64,000 nt of DNA from Dermatophagoides farinae. Taxonomy: Eukaryota; Arthropoda; Arachnida; Sarcoptiformes; Pyroglyphidae. Positions 1-13,065 of the stretch are shown piece by piece. Under the pieces are notes generated by a model that did no database searches, was not told the DNA's origin, and saw nothing but the letters and a program-made list of their open reading frames with translations. The position numbers and the translations under genes were made by a program. Every line of letters begins with the position of its first letter. The stretch's first letter is position 1. The DNA is taken from NCBI RefSeq assembly GCF_024713945.1, contig NC_134679.1, positions 5,833,001 through 5,897,000 of the forward strand. The letters run 5' to 3'.

Positions 1-1733
1 TGTTTTGAAAATATTAATTTTTCTTCATGTTTTAATTTTTAATCCAAAAAAAAAGAAGAAGAAAAAAGAAATTGAATAAGAATAAATGAATGAATGAAGA
101 ATAATAATAAGTAAAAAAAAAACTGGGCTTGTATTTTCGTTCTGTTTGGTCAGTTTAATCACTTTAGACACTTTAATTTTGATTGGCAATCCATGATTTT
201 CAATGATGATGATGATGGCCCTTACCACTCTGATGATGATGATGATGAGTGTGTGTGCATCATTGGTCAGCTTTATTGTTTTTTTTTTGCTCGATTTCTT
301 AGCCTCCACCTTATGTCTTGTGTGTGTGTATGCGTCTATAAATGAAAACATGCACTAAAAAAAAAAAAAAAAAATGCAAACCAAAAAATTAGAAGTATAA
401 ATTTTTTTTTTTTAATTATTGACTCTCCATTTCTCTTAGTTCATCATTTGTTCTTTTACTTTGCTTTACTTTATTTTCAATTCAATTTGAAATTCATGTG
501 TTTGGCCTTATTGATTTTTCTCTTGTTTTTTATATGTTCAACATTGAACTAATTGTTACCATCATCATCATCATCATAATTCTTTTTGTTCAACAACAAC
601 AACAACAACACTGAAGCAATTGTGTGTAAAAGTCATTAAAAAAAAGAGAAGAAACGAAAAGAAAAGAACAACGACAAGCAAATCAAATCTTTTGGCCATC
701 AAAAAAAAAATGATGTTGTTTGTGTTCAATTTTGTTTTGTTTTTTTTTTTTTTTAACATTTCAAGCAAATATATACACACACACACATCCTCTATTGAAC
801 AAAATGCTAATTAATAACCATAACGAAAAATGATAATATGGCGAAAAAAAAAGATCCGATACACATGACATACGCACACACACATATGCAATGTGGTTTG
901 AGTTGAAAAAAACAATTGAATTTAACATCCCACAGAGTGTGGAATTTTTTTTTTTTTTTTTTTTGGAAAAAAACGGGGCCTGAAAACTTGTTTTTGTTTT
1001 GTTATCATTATTGTTGTTGTTAGTTTGATCTCTTCTGTTGATCATCAGCAACAATTATGGTTGATGATGATGATGATGATGATCTTGCTCATTTTATTCA
1101 TTGATTAATTGAATACCCGAAGAAAAGAAAATAGCCTTTTTTCAGATTGTGTATATATAATGGCACTGATGTTCAATCATGTTTATTTATTTATTTTTTT
1201 TGTTCGAATAAAACAATGATCTGATCATCATCCATTTGGTCATTTTTTTTCTCTTTTTCTGGTCATCTAATTGAACCACTGTTGAACATTGTGAACACTT
1301 ACGTTTTTATTTTATTTTATTTTAAAATTTCAAATGCAAAAAAAAATCAACTTTATAATGAGAGTAATTAACCTTGAACAACAACGAAAACGAAAAAGCA
1401 TCAGAATTAGAATCATGGAATTTGAATGGAAATCATTTTTTGTGTAAATTTTTATGTTCTATATGTGTGTGTGTGTGTGTGTGTGTCATGTTTTTTGTTG
1501 TTGTTGTTGTTGGCAAATTGATGATGATGATGGACATTGATTACTACAATACTAGGCTACTACTACCCAGACAAAAGAGAAAAATTTTTCTGCAATCATC
1601 ATGATGATGATGAAAGAAGATTACCTGGTTTTTTCTTCTTCATCTTCTTCTTCATTTGCAGATTAATTCAATTCTTGTTGCTTGTTGTTGTTGTAATGTT
1701 AATTAATGTAATTTCAATTTTCGTGTGTCTCTC

Positions 1734-1787
<54 letters not shown>

Positions 1788-1908
1788 GATTAGACTCATT
1801 CGTTTTGTTTTTTTTTCTTTCGTGCTTGTGTGTGTGTGTTGAATAAATCGTTCACAGATCAATCAATCAATCAGAAATTTTTTTTTCTTTAAAAAAAAAA
1901 TTAATCCA
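1..1908. other. Non-coding microsatellite-rich stretch
   Basis: No supported gene. The stretch holds (GAT)n tracts around 204-247, an (AAC)6 tract at 594-611, a 20-base T run at 945-964, (GAT)n at about 1064-1083, (TG)n at 1464-1486, (GTT)n near 1495-1513 and the long (GT)n array at 1739-1786. Open frames here are translations of these repeats (runs of I, F, V, C/V or T/H) and are not credible proteins. Confidence 0.8.
1739..1786. repeat. (GT)24 dinucleotide array
   Basis: A pure 48-bp GT microsatellite preceded by a short imperfect CT/GT run. It is among the longest GT arrays in the window, likely polymorphic in length, and capable of Z-DNA formation. Confidence 0.95.
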
Positions 1909-2064
1909 ATGATGATGATGATTGTTTCAGTTGAACCAATTATCATTTACGATGATCGTAATCATCATCATCATCATCATCCAATCGTATTCGATGGATG
2001 GTGGATCACCCGAATGATCACCACCAATAAAGTTTCATCCATGAAACCCCAGTCTCAAGTTTAA
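1909..2064 (+). CDS. Candidate short ORF or exon, 51 codons, unrecognised
   Basis: This ORF runs from a cluster of ATG codons to TAA at 2062-2064 and encodes 51 residues. After a Met run it reads VEPIIIYDDRN, then six His residues from a CAT repeat, then PIVFDGWWITRMITTNK. The composition is less repetitive than neighbouring ORFs. A TTGTTTCAG at 1922-1930 could act as a 3' splice acceptor, so the coding-like part might be a terminal exon starting at 1931. The family is not recognised. The upstream ATG repeat supplies the apparent start codons and is not evidence for translation. ORFs of this size are expected by chance, so this is a weak candidate. Confidence 0.15.
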   Translation: MMMMIVSVEPIIIYDDRNHHHHHHPIVFDGWWITRMITTNKVSSMKPQSQV

Positions 2065-2866
2065 GCGATCAAGCTGATCGATTTAGAATGTTTGAATTCT
2101 ATTCTATTTTCTTTTTCATCGACAAGATAAAAAAAAATTCAATTAGAAATCACATTCATTGATTGATTGGTTAGTTGATCTTTTTGTGTGTGTGTGTGTG
2201 TGTGTGTTCGAGTTTTCGATTGATACGTATTATCATTTCATTTCATTCCAGTTTACAATAATACAAAAAAAAATTTGATCATTTTCAATCGATTTAATTT
2301 AATGATTTTGTATTGATGATGAAGAAAAAAAAATTCTAATTACACCTTACATGCTGTTGCCATTGTTGTTATTGTTTTTGTTTTTGTTTTTGTTTTTCCG
2401 TCTTAAATTCATTGTTTTTATTTTGGCTGTTGATGTGTGTAGTTCCACAAAGAGTTTAATCTCAATGAACGATTTAATTGGATTTTTTTTCCACTCGTTC
2501 CAAATTCAGGATTTTTTGTTTTCTACACACACACACACACACTCCCCTTTTTTTCTAATGAACAAAAATATTCTGAATAATCTTCTGGTGGATCAATCAA
2601 AGTAAAAAAAAAAATAAATAGTTGAATTTTCAACCTTATTATTATTTAAATTAAATGACCATCATCATCATCATCATCATCAACCATCATTTGTAATTTG
2701 TAATTTGATTTCAGAGTTTTTTTTTCTCCATTCAGACCAATTTGCTGCTGCTGCTGCCCACTGCTGCTGATCACATGTGATGTGTAGTTGTTCATTAGTT
2801 TAAAAAAAAAAAATAATAATAACCACCAGGTTCCATCATTCTTTTCAATGAAAATTCGTGTCCGTA

Positions 2867-2905
<39 letters not shown>

Positions 2906-4500
2906 AGCTCGACTCGTACAAACATCTAGCCATCATCATTTTAATTAAAATCCGATTTAATTGCAATTAAAATTATGTTGATGATGAAGATGATCTTGGT
3001 AGAAAAAAAAAATAGTGATCACTCTTCAAGTTCATTATTATAATCATTTTTTCTTCTTGTTGTTGTTGTTGTTGTTGTTAGCTATATATGTAATCTCAAT
3101 CGAATTCATCATCATCATCATCATCAATGGTTTCGTAGTCATTTTGTGTGAATTGCAATTCATTTTTTTTTTAAATATTTGGCCATCATCATCATCATCA
3201 TCATCATCAAGACATTTGAATGGGATAATCTCATCGCACACACACACACAAAAAAAACTTTGATTATGATGATGATGATGATGATGAGGGTACTTGAAAA
3301 AGCCACAATGATAATGATAATGATTATGCAATATGATTTGAAAATAAAATGCATTGACTCTCTTCTTATTAGTTCATCCACCCTTCAAAATGCAGAAAAA
3401 AAAACAAAACCGACAAAAAAAAATGAAAAATGCACCAGAAAAAATTAAGAATTTTAATTTCAAGAATTTTTTCATCATTGCAAAAATATTGATTTCTGTT
3501 TCTGTCTTAAATGGGAAAACACACACACACGCACACACACATTAATCATTAATTGATGTGAATTTTAAAATGAAATTAAATTCAACAAATTTTCTCTCTT
3601 TTTTTTGTCCACATTGGCAACATTGTATGTGCTGTGTGTGTCCATATATGAAATGTTTTCTGTTGTTGAATTTCTCGGTTTTTTTTCCAATAACCAATCA
3701 ATCAATCAATCGATTTATTTACATAAAATTTTTTTTTCTTTTTTACTTTGCAATCATTTAATTATGATGACGATGATGATAATAATAATGGATTGTTTGT
3801 TTTTGTCATTTTGGCTTTTTTTCCATTTCATTTGTTTGTTTGTTTGTTTGTACTGTGCGTTTCTTTATTTGTTTCTGTTCAAAATATTTTTTAAAAAAAA
3901 ACTACATCCATTAAAGTGCGTTTTAAATTCATTTTTTTTCCACTGTTGTTTTGTGTTTATTGTTTCCCATGACCACCATCAATAATTCACCAGGTGTATA
4001 TTATTGATGCTAAAATTGGAATTGGTTGAGAGAGGCAGAAAGAAAACAAGACGATGATGATGTGTTTTCTTGTGGTGGTATATGTACATGTTTTCCAGAA
4101 TTTGTTTTTTTGGGCCAAACATTCGATCGATATTCGTTGATCATTATCGTTGATATTTATTTCCATTTTTAAATGCAAAAAATTTTAACACTTTTTTTGC
4201 GCTGATTCTTATCATTATAATCATAATAATTGTGCTGGAAAGTTTAATTTTTCATTTTTCATTTTTTCAATGTTGGTTAGTTCACTGATTCATTCATTAT
4301 ATATATATCCACACGAATGTTGTTGATTGATTGATGTGTTATATTCACTATGATCATCATCATCATCATCATGATCATTTCGATTTTTTTTTCAAGAGTT
4401 TCTGGTGGCCAACAAATTTTTTGTGTGTGTGTGTGTTTGTATGTGTACACAGTGATCAAACATGCATGCAAACATCTTTTGTTTGATTGATTGATCGATC
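2065..4500. other. Non-coding microsatellite-rich stretch
   Basis: Contains (TG)n at 2185-2207 and 2870-2901, a CAT-type tract at about 2657-2682, a short CTG run near 2742-2756, (GTT)n at 3058-3079, several CAT/ATG tracts between 3105 and 3290 and at about 4353-4371, (CA)n near 2524 and 3238, and an AATC repeat near 3697. The predicted peptides are simple-repeat translations. I see no gene. Confidence 0.8.
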
Positions 4501-4668
4501 GATCTATCGAATGTAAGAATTTTTTTTTTTTTTTTTTTTTTGGTAAGAATCTCTTTGGATGATGATGACGATGATGATGATGATTGCACTTTCATTTCAT
4601 TTAGGTTTTTCTCTTTTACTCTTGTTGTTTTCGCTTTCGCTATAGCTTGTTGATATTTATGTGTGTGT

Positions 4669-4706
<38 letters not shown>

Positions 4707-6553
4707 GCAGACAAGTGTGAATGCCATTCATTTCTTTTTTCTTTCTTATTTTATTTTGTTTTTTTTTTTTTTTTTTTTTTTTTTTTTGGTCGATTGATTT
4801 GGTTGCAATTTGTTGCCATTTTCACTTCTCATCATCATCATCATCATCCATAATTTTTTTTTTCATGTTTGAAAATAAAATAAAATAATGATGATGATGA
4901 TGGTGTGCCAAATGCTCAATGTGAATTTGGTGATATTGGTAATTTTCAAGACAACAACAAAAAAAAAACAATTGAAAATCTTGAATATTGTTTGGACAGC
5001 GGGTATAGAACTATTTAAAAAACATACACATACACATACACAATGATAATCAATTGTTATTAAGAATTTTGTGTATTTTTCGTTTTGTTTTTTTTTTTTG
5101 TTGAAAATCCTGTTTTCCATGCCATGTTTCACATTCGGTTCATTAATTATAAGTGTGTGTGTGTGTGTGTGTATGGTTTAATCGACGAAAACAATGATTA
5201 TTTTGTGTGTGAAAATGAAAAAAAAAACGAGAAAACAAGAAAAAAAACGTCGACATTATTAAAACACACACACACACCGATTTACAATTAATTTTGTTTT
5301 TATATATCAAAAATGGTAATGTGACACACACTCATACATACACACACACACACACACACATGTACGTTACAATTGGAATTGGAAGAAATTTTCATTGAAA
5401 ATTAAAATTTTTTTTTTCTTTTTGTTTTTGGATTAATTTCAAATTTTTTTTATTTCATTTTACATTTGAAATATTTGATTCATTCATGAAAAAAAAAATT
5501 TCATTCATTCATTCATACAATTTTTTTTCTCTTAAAAAGAAAAAAACTTGACAACCACCACCATTTGATGATAAATAGCCACCAATAACACAAGAAGAGA
5601 ATATATCCAGATCATCATTGATTTTTTTTTTTAATTTTGGTTCAACAAACAAAAAAAAACTTTCATCAGCCCTACTATACCTGTGTTTATGTGTGTGTGT
5701 GTGTGTGTAAAAAACCTCAAATTGATTAATGATCATTTCGTTTCGTTCGGTTGTTGTTGTTGTTGGCCAAATGTTTAAGTCATTTGTTTTGTTTTTTTTT
5801 TCGTTTCTTCTGATTTTCCCGGCTTGTTTAAATTGTTACTCTTACTTTTTTTTCCATTTATGCTTCAAGACTGCCACCATTTTGAAATAACAACAAAATA
5901 CTACGATGATTATGATGATGATGATAAGTGGCAACAACAAACCTGGCTTGTGTGTATGCGGATACCGAATACCGAATTGATGATAATGATGAAAGAGAGA
6001 GAGATGAAAGATTTTTTTCTTTTTCTACATTGAGTTTCATGATTTGATCCATTCATTCATTTATTAGGTTTTCACCCTGATTTTTTTTTTTTTGTCTTGT
6101 TTGTGCTTGCATGTGTGGTTAATGATGATAGGTACAAGTAACTGTGCTGCTTCTGCCGCTGCTGTTGTTGTTGTTGTTGTTGTTTTTGGAATGAATGAAA
6201 AATGATGATGATGATGATGATTTCATCCACTTGCTTTATTGTGTATATGTGTGTGAATTTCTCGCTTCGCAACACTAATTTACCACCATTGTACGTTAAT
6301 TAATTAACTAATTAATTATATTCGTTGATCTTTATCTTTATTATTGTTTTCTACACCTTCACACACACACACACAAACGCACACGCTCACGCATACTCAC
6401 AAGTCAATAAATTAATTGATTTTTCATTGTTTTTTTTTTTTTTTTTTTTTTTTGGTCATGAATTATCATAAACATTTGGCTTCTGGTTATTTGTGGCTTA
6501 TGAAAAAATGATATCATTGTGAAAACAAAAATTCATTACATTGCATCATTGTG
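4501..6553. other. Non-coding stretch with very long poly-T runs
   Basis: Holds three poly-T runs of 22 bases or more (4520-4541, 4675-4705, 4759-4787) and one of about 24 at 6430-6453. Other repeats are ATG repeats near 4887, (CA)10 at 5341-5360, (GT)n near 5691-5708 and (GTT)n at 5750-5765 and 6157-6184. A frame at 5858-6030 (+) reads CHHFEITTKYYDDYDDDDKW and onward and is slightly less repetitive, but has no convincing splice or start signals. No gene is supported. Confidence 0.75.
4675..4787. repeat. Paired ~30-nt poly-T runs
   Basis: Two T homopolymers (31 and 29 bases) are separated by about 50 bp. The first is followed directly by GGCAG, a textbook-looking polypyrimidine tract plus 3' splice acceptor at 4706-4710. 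The ~50 bp after it contains no clear coding exon, so the resemblance may be accidental. Confidence 0.8.
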
Positions 6554-6575
6554 TGTTTATTGTATACAATAAACA
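6554..6575. repeat. 22-bp perfect palindrome
   Basis: A perfect inverted repeat with 11-bp arms centred on TGTA/TACA at 6564/6565. It is not part of a simple tandem repeat, unlike most inverted symmetry here. It could be a small cruciform or a dimeric-factor site; no function is evident. Confidence 0.7.
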
Positions 6576-7960
6576 ACAAAATATTCAATATATCAAATTA
6601 CAACTGAAAATATTTGCAATTTGTTTATGTGAAAAAAAAAATTTTTTTGTGTGCGTGTACGCTTGTGTTTGTGTTTATTAATTGATTTTAATTTCTTTGT
6701 TTTTGCACACACTACGCCATTTCATCATCATCATCATCATCATCAATGTAATCGAATCGATTATATGATTTATATTTAGAAAAAAAAATTGATCATGATT
6801 CTTTGTATTCTGGCTTCTTTGATTTAAAATTTACTGTGAATTTTAAATGTCTAAATATTTTTATTGAAAGAAAGAAAAAAATTTTTTAACAATACCCCCA
6901 CAATGATGATGAATAATTAAAACAAAAAACTTGTTTTCACTTTTGTATTACTTGTTACTGATTTTTTTTTTGTTGATGAATCATCGTCATCATCATCATC
7001 ATCAAATAACATTTGATGTGCTCGCCTGTCATTCATCCATGTTGTTGTTGTTGTTACTGCTGCTGCTGCTGCTGCTGGTGGTGTTGCTGCTATATTATTT
7101 TGCAGGTAACACGATTTGTTTTCGTGTTTTTTTTTTAATTACAAGTTACAACTTTTTTTTCTTCTTGAATTTTCTTTTTTTTTTTGTTACAACAACATAA
7201 CCATTCACCATCCATTGGTCATTGAATTTTTATTTGTGTGTGTGTGTGTGGATGAAATTTGAAAACACACAGTGATGATTAATATAATAGTGAAAATAGA
7301 CACCGCGATCATCATCAACATTTCATAGTTTGTCATGGTGACATGTGATGGCGGTAGATTCCTACTAGATAACTACCTGGTTATCATTGATCATTGATAG
7401 TTTTGAATTTTTGTTTCTGGTTGTCATCATCGATTATAATCATCATTTTAATAATGTGTAATCATCGAATGTGACATGATTTTTTTTTCGTTGTTCTTCT
7501 TCAAATTTATCAACACCTTTTGTCAATTTAAATTTAAAAGTTTCACTGATTCAGTATTGAAAATATTGTATTTGCGTTTTTTCACACATACAATCTCGAT
7601 TGATTGAATGAAGGACAAACGATGAAATTGAAATAACAATAATAATAACAAATCATCATCGATCATTGAATGTCATGTTTTCTTCTAATTAATGATAATA
7701 ATAATTACTATTTACACACACTGGCACTAGTAATTAGATGGATGATGATGATGAATTTTTCTAAAAAAAAAATAATGAAAATGAACATGTTTTTTATTCG
7801 GTTCATTCACTCTCTCTCTCTCGTGATGTGTGTGTGTGTGTGTTTGTGTTTTTATTATCATTTTGATAATGATGGTCATGGAGTAAGAAAAAAAAAACAT
7901 TGTTTTCTTTTGTCCATCATCAGGTATCATTACCAACAATCATTGTTGTTTATACAACAT

Positions 7961-7994
<34 letters not shown>

Positions 7995-9279
7995 GCGCAT
8001 ACTGTAGGGGCCGATCGATACATCGATATATCGGCTTTTTTTACAAATCAAATTCAATTTTATCGATGAAATGTTGATGTTGATGATGATGTGATACAGA
8101 CATAGTGGTTGTATGTTTTTCTCAATTTTTTTTTGTTGTTGTTGTTATTTTATATATCCAAAACATCATTGAATCACACATTTTTTTTGTTACTTTATTT
8201 GATTCTTTTTGTTTCCTCTTTCTGTGTGTGTGTGTATGTGTATACATTGACTTTATTTATTTTTCATTACAGTTTGATTCAAGTAATACAATACACACTT
8301 ACAATTTGGATCTGACCACACACATACACACACACACAAAAATGTTCATATTGCTGCCTGGAACGTGCCTAGATTTGTAATGTAGTATTTTTAGTATCTT
8401 TATGGTTACTTTTTCCATTGAATTTGAATCAGATTTGTTTTTTGTTTTGTTTTGTTTTTTTTTTTTTTTTTTTTGATTTCGATTCCATTGACTGATTCAG
8501 TTGATACATAGTTGTCTTCATTTATTTTTATTTTCAATATCAAGAATTTGTCGCATCTCTTTAGGTGGAAAAATCATTCTATTGCTTGGCCATGTTATCA
8601 TTATCATCTTATGGATCTAAATATATTTTCTAATGATGATGATTTTAAACAGGCTGAAGAAACAGAGAAAACATTCCAATGATCAAAATGTGTGATGATC
8701 ACAAAATGATTTAATGATGATGATGATAATAATAATGGAATTGAATTGAATTGAAACAGAAAATGTAATATTTATTGCCCATCATCATCATCAATTTTTT
8801 TTTTTTTTTGCTTATTCAGATTTTACAAAAGATTTAGAAATGAAAACGACTGACCTCTGTTTGTTTTAGGTTTGGTTTGGTTTGCATATATTCATTTCTA
8901 ATAATTCTCTGTATGTGTGTGTGTGTGTGACTGTCATAATTAATTTTAATTACAAAACTTGATCACATCATGAACAAGATGAACAGATGTGGCCATTTTT
9001 TCAAAAAAAAAGAATCTTTTTTAATTGCTGATTGCATGTTGATGATGATGATGATGATGGTGGTGGTATTGGCAGGGCAACAACGAAATGTGAATTGAAA
9101 AAATTTCGCTAATTACTATGTGTATCTGTAATTATGATCTTCATTTTTTATTTTTATTTTTGGTATGAAATGCAAAAAAAAGTCATTGAAATGAAATGTT
9201 ACGAAAGAAATAGAAAAACCAGAACCAGATGTGTATTATTATTATTATTATTATTGCTTGATGAAGAAATGAATTTAAA

Positions 9280-9310
<31 letters not shown>

Positions 9311-10269
9311 TCTTGCACATCATCATACACAGCAAGACATTTTGGGCTCGCCAATGGTGGTGTTGGTGGTGGTGGTGGTTGGCAGTAGTGTAGTAACGAA
9401 AATCAGGTTCAGTTTTTTTTGTCTGTTTGGCATTTATAAAAAATTTTTTCGAAAATTCTACAATTTCATTTCATTTCATTTTGTTTTTTTCTGATTGATT
9501 GATTATTGATTGTTTGGGCTAATTATTCTCAATAATAACAATGACAATGAAACTATGGAATAATTCATTCATTTTCAATTTCATTTTATATTTGTTCTAA
9601 TTATTTCCATCAGTTGATGGTTGATGGTCGATCACCTAACCAATGATGAATATTGAATTTTTCTCAATTTCGTTTTTTGTTGTTGTTGTTTCATAGGTCA
9701 AGGTTTCGATTTTCTAGGTTAACAATGTCGTTTTGTTTTTTAGGTATTTGTGCAGCCACATAGACACACACAAACTTTCTACAAATCCATATCTTTGAAT
9801 TGATAACAAGTTCAAGATGTTTGTGTGTGTGTGTGTTGAAAAATTCCAATGAGAATGAATGTCATGTTGAAGATTTTTTTTTTTTTGGTGCTAAGAAAAG
9901 CAGCCGCCAATCACATTTCACATAATCTTCAATGGCTGATGATGATGATGATGACCTGTGGTAATTTTTTTTTTTTTTTGAAAATATTTTACCTATCTGT
10001 TTTAATTACTTCTTAGTTGGTGGTGAATATAATTCATGTTTAGTTTTTCTTTCTTTCTTCACATTCTAACAACAAAAAGGTGGAACAATCGAGTACAACG
10101 ACGACGACGACTTAACATTGCATATCAATTGAATTTTAATTGTTCATCATCATCATCATCATCATCAAAATCATTTTTGGATTGTCTTATATGGTAATAA
10201 TACCTGTCTAAAAAGATGATTTGATGTTTGTTCGTTTGTTCGTTTTGTTTAAATTCTCAGTTCATTTCA
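6576..10269. other. Non-coding microsatellite-rich stretch
   Basis: Contains CAT repeats at about 6722-6744, (GTT)n at 7041-7055 followed by (CTG)n at 7058-7077, (CA)16 at 7962-7993 running into a short CG run, a T run at about 8457-8474, (ATT)n near 9236-9255, (CA)n at about 9281-9310, (GGT)n near 9357-9379 and ATG repeats near 9041-9059. No ORF of mixed composition stands out and no gene is supported. Confidence 0.8.
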
Positions 10270-10392
10270 ATGATGATAATAATAATAATAATAATATTCA
10301 CGACAATTGGTGATGTGATGATATGCTTGACGGATCCGAAAGACAACAAGAGCAATAGAGAATGGAAAACCGTGAGCCATACAACAGAATAA
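10270..10392 (+). CDS. Candidate short ORF, 40 codons, unrecognised
   Basis: This ORF starts in an ATG/ATA repeat and ends with TAA at 10390-10392. After the Ile run it reads FTTIGDVMICLTDPKDNK and then SNREWKTVSHTTE, a hydrophilic, mixed composition unlike the repeat-derived ORFs nearby. The opposite strand is also open across this interval (67 codons, hydrophobic), so strand assignment is uncertain. No splice signals or family resemblance were seen. A chance ORF is the leading alternative. Confidence 0.1.
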   Translation: MMIIIIIIIFTTIGDVMICLTDPKDNKSNREWKTVSHTTE

Positions 10393-12057
10393 AAGAGAAA
10401 GAGAAAAGTCGATTGATTTTCATTCTCTGTTTCTGTTTCTGTTTTTTTTTTTGCATTCAATAATCATCAGTTTGATTAGTTCAATAGTTAAATGGAAGTG
10501 GTATAGATTCAAAGTGTAATGCTTGGCTTTTATTTTATTTTATTTTTTTTTTCGTTTGTTGGTGATGGTGATATAGTGATCGTGGTGAAGATAATTGATT
10601 CCATCGATAACAAACGAACGAAAGAACAAACGATAGAGAAGAAGAAAGAAAAAATATTCAAAGATTCGTTTCAAATAATAATGATACACATCATTGGACA
10701 TATGATTTGTGTTTGATATTTGTTTTTTTTCTGTTTCATATGTTTTCAATTTGTCACAATCATTCATTCATTCATTCATTCAATGTAAAATCAATTTGAC
10801 AAAACAAAAAAAAACAAAATGAAAATGAAAGAAAAACAATGTTTTTCTTTTTTTTTTTTTGTTTGAAAAATGTAAAATCATTAATCAATATATATGAGAG
10901 AATTGATGGTGGATTGATTGATGTGAATGTTGTTTATTGGCAATAAATTTTATTCTTTCTTTTTTTTTTTTTTTGGTCAACTTGATGTTTGTTTTTGTTT
11001 TTTTCTCATTGTTTTTTTTTGTCTTTGCATCTTTCTGATTTCTGAATCCAGTATTTGAAGGAGGGAGAGAGGGGGGGAAAACTGCAAACAAAATGATGAT
11101 GATGTTTTTTTGCATTTTATCAAATTTTTTTTCTGCTATTACAAATCGAATCGAATCGGATTGAATTAATTGATTAGTTTTGATCCATTGGTCATCCGAC
11201 GTAACCATTTATAAAATAGTGGAAAGAAAAAGGAGAAGAAAATTGAATCAAACCAAAAAAAAAAAAAAAATGAACCTATGAATCCATTCACTGTGTTTAT
11301 CATTAAAAGGTAGTAGATTTTTATTTTTTGCTGATCATCGATCTCATATCATTAAAATCCATTTGAAATGAAATAAGAATGTGGGGCAATTATCATCATC
11401 ATCATCATTGATGAAAGATTCCATTTTCTTTTATTCCTAAATGATTTTCTTGCTAATTTCTGTGTTAGTTGTTGTCCATGTCCATGTACACACAATGTCT
11501 TGTCCGACAAACCGAAATGAAATGTTATCCAGATATAATAATGATAATAATTGCAATCCATTATTATACGAGTGATAATTATAGCGCCAAATTGATTGTT
11601 ATATATATATAAATACAAACATTAGCAGCAATAATATTTGGTTGTCTAAATCAAGAAAAAGAAACGAAACAAACAAAATGAGAAAAAAAATCTTGAAAAC
11701 TTTAATAAGATTTCCTCTCTCATCATCATCATTTCATTATGGATCCTACCATTATATTTGTTATTACAAGTTCCGTTTATCATCATTCAATCATTGTTGT
11801 ATTCTTTTTTTTGACTGTTTTTCTCCCGACAAAATTTTGTTTTGTTTGTCTGTTTTTTTTTTGGGTTTATCGATCGCGATTGATCGATCGATAGAATTTC
11901 TTTTTTTTTCTTTCTTGAAATTGAAAAACAGACAAAAAACCATGTTATTTTTTAAAATTCTAATTGATTATTATTAAGGGTGATTGTTTCATTAAAAGAT
12001 AAACTTGACCTGAATTTGGCATTGATTTTTTGTTTTCTCATTTCAATTTCTATTTAG
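10393..12057. other. Mostly non-coding stretch
   Basis: Contains (CATT)n near 10764-10781, poly-T runs near 10850 and 10965, a purine-rich block at about 11060-11078 ending in seven G, and imperfect (CGAT)n at about 11868-11892. The only ORF of mixed composition is the minus-strand one at 11352-11618, listed separately. Confidence 0.75.
11352..11618 (-). CDS. Candidate minus-strand ORF, 88 codons, unrecognised
   Basis: An 88-residue minus-strand ORF with an internal Met at residue 20. Residues 33-69 or so (TFHFGLSDKTLCVHGHG, then QQLTQKLARKSFRNKRKWNL) are of mixed, basic composition, not a simple repeat, before a Met run from a CAT tract. There is no signal peptide, recognisable domain or known family. 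Flanking sequence shows no operon-like or splice context that helps. It may be chance; the mixed central segment is the only reason to list it. Confidence 0.12.
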   Translation of the reverse strand: MYLYIYNNQFGAIIITRIIMDCNYYHYYIWITFHFGLSDKTLCVHGHGQQLTQKLARKSFRNKRKWNLSSMMMMMIIAPHSYFISNGF

Positions 12058-12153
12058 CTGATGGATAAAATATGTGTTCAGCATAACGAAAAAACAACGG
12101 AAAATACAGACATGTCAACCGATTCGATCATCATCAGCAACCATATCCAATAG
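12058..12153 (+). other. Exon-like block with strong splice consensus
   Basis: A pyrimidine-rich tract ending CTATTTAG at 12050-12057 forms a good 3' splice acceptor. Ninety-six bases later AATAG/GTAGGT (junction 12153/12154) forms a near-consensus 5' donor. Inside, ATG at 12061 opens a 30-codon frame (MDKICVQHNEKTTENTDMST, then DSIIISNHIQ) that stops at TAG 12151-12153, the last codon before the donor. Each of the three + frames contains a stop, so it cannot be an internal coding exon. If real it is a 5'-UTR exon carrying a short upstream ORF, or a non-coding RNA exon. The block is free of microsatellites, unlike its flanks. The splice signals are observed; exon status is inferred. Confidence 0.3.
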
Positions 12154-13030
12154 GTAGGTGTATATTCATCATAATTTTTTTTCTTTCTTGCTCTCTTCGA
12201 ACCAAATCTGTTCCATTTTCCACACATTTCAACTATTTTGAATAATAATGACAACAATAATTATGGACACAAACAAACCAAACCAAACTGGTGTTCATAT
12301 GATTAATTATCATTATTGAACCAGATTGTTTGTTTGTGCATGTGTGTTGATGATTTTGGAACAATTGTTACGATTCTCACCATAATAATAATGATTCAAT
12401 GATCCATCGCACACAATCGTTGTTTTTTGTTTCTTCATTGCAACAACAACAAAAAAAATCTCATCGAACCAACCACCAACAAACAATGGCTGTTTCGATG
12501 AATTGTATGTAAATAATATAGTAATAGTGGTAATGGCAATTGATGATTATGATTAGTTTATGTGTTGGATGCTTCAGCAGCTGACATTCATCATCATCAC
12601 CATCATCATCATAAAATAATCGGTGGGAAATTCATTTGTCTATGGATCCTTTTTTTCCATATTTTTTTTTTGTTTGCCCCTATCCTGAACGTAATTAGTC
12701 TGTGTGTGTGTGTGTATGTGTGTGTGCGTTTGCGTTTTAAGTTGAAATTCAAATTACTTTTTTTCCTTTCTTGTCCATTTCATTTCGTTTAATTATTTTC
12801 TCTCTCCCTCTCTCGCGCACAAAAATGGAAATTATTTAAATTAAAACCAATCAATCAGTCAGAAATAAAAAAAAATGAATGCCTAATGAAATTAGTTTTT
12901 AATTGAATTTTTCTCTCTCGTTCAATTGGCCAACAATAACAACAGCGACAACATATAGCCAGCTTCCATAGTCGATTGTCAAATTTTTTTTGTTTTGTTC
13001 ATTCGTTGTTGTCTAAATCTAATCATGTGA

Positions 13031-13065
<35 letters not shown>

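Noticed and set aside
25-351. Minus-strand ORF of 108 codons
   Set aside because: Composed of Ile, Phe and Lys runs from ATC and poly-T/A repeats; no mixed domain-like segment.
3605-3985. + ORF of 126 codons, hydrophobic
   Set aside because: Phe/Leu/Ile/Cys-rich because of T-rich DNA; looks like membrane protein only by composition. No splice or start context.
4675-4750. Acceptor-like poly-T followed by GGCAG
   Set aside because: The downstream ~50 bp turns T-rich again with no donor or clear coding frame; poly-T runs are so common here that one ending in CAG is expected.
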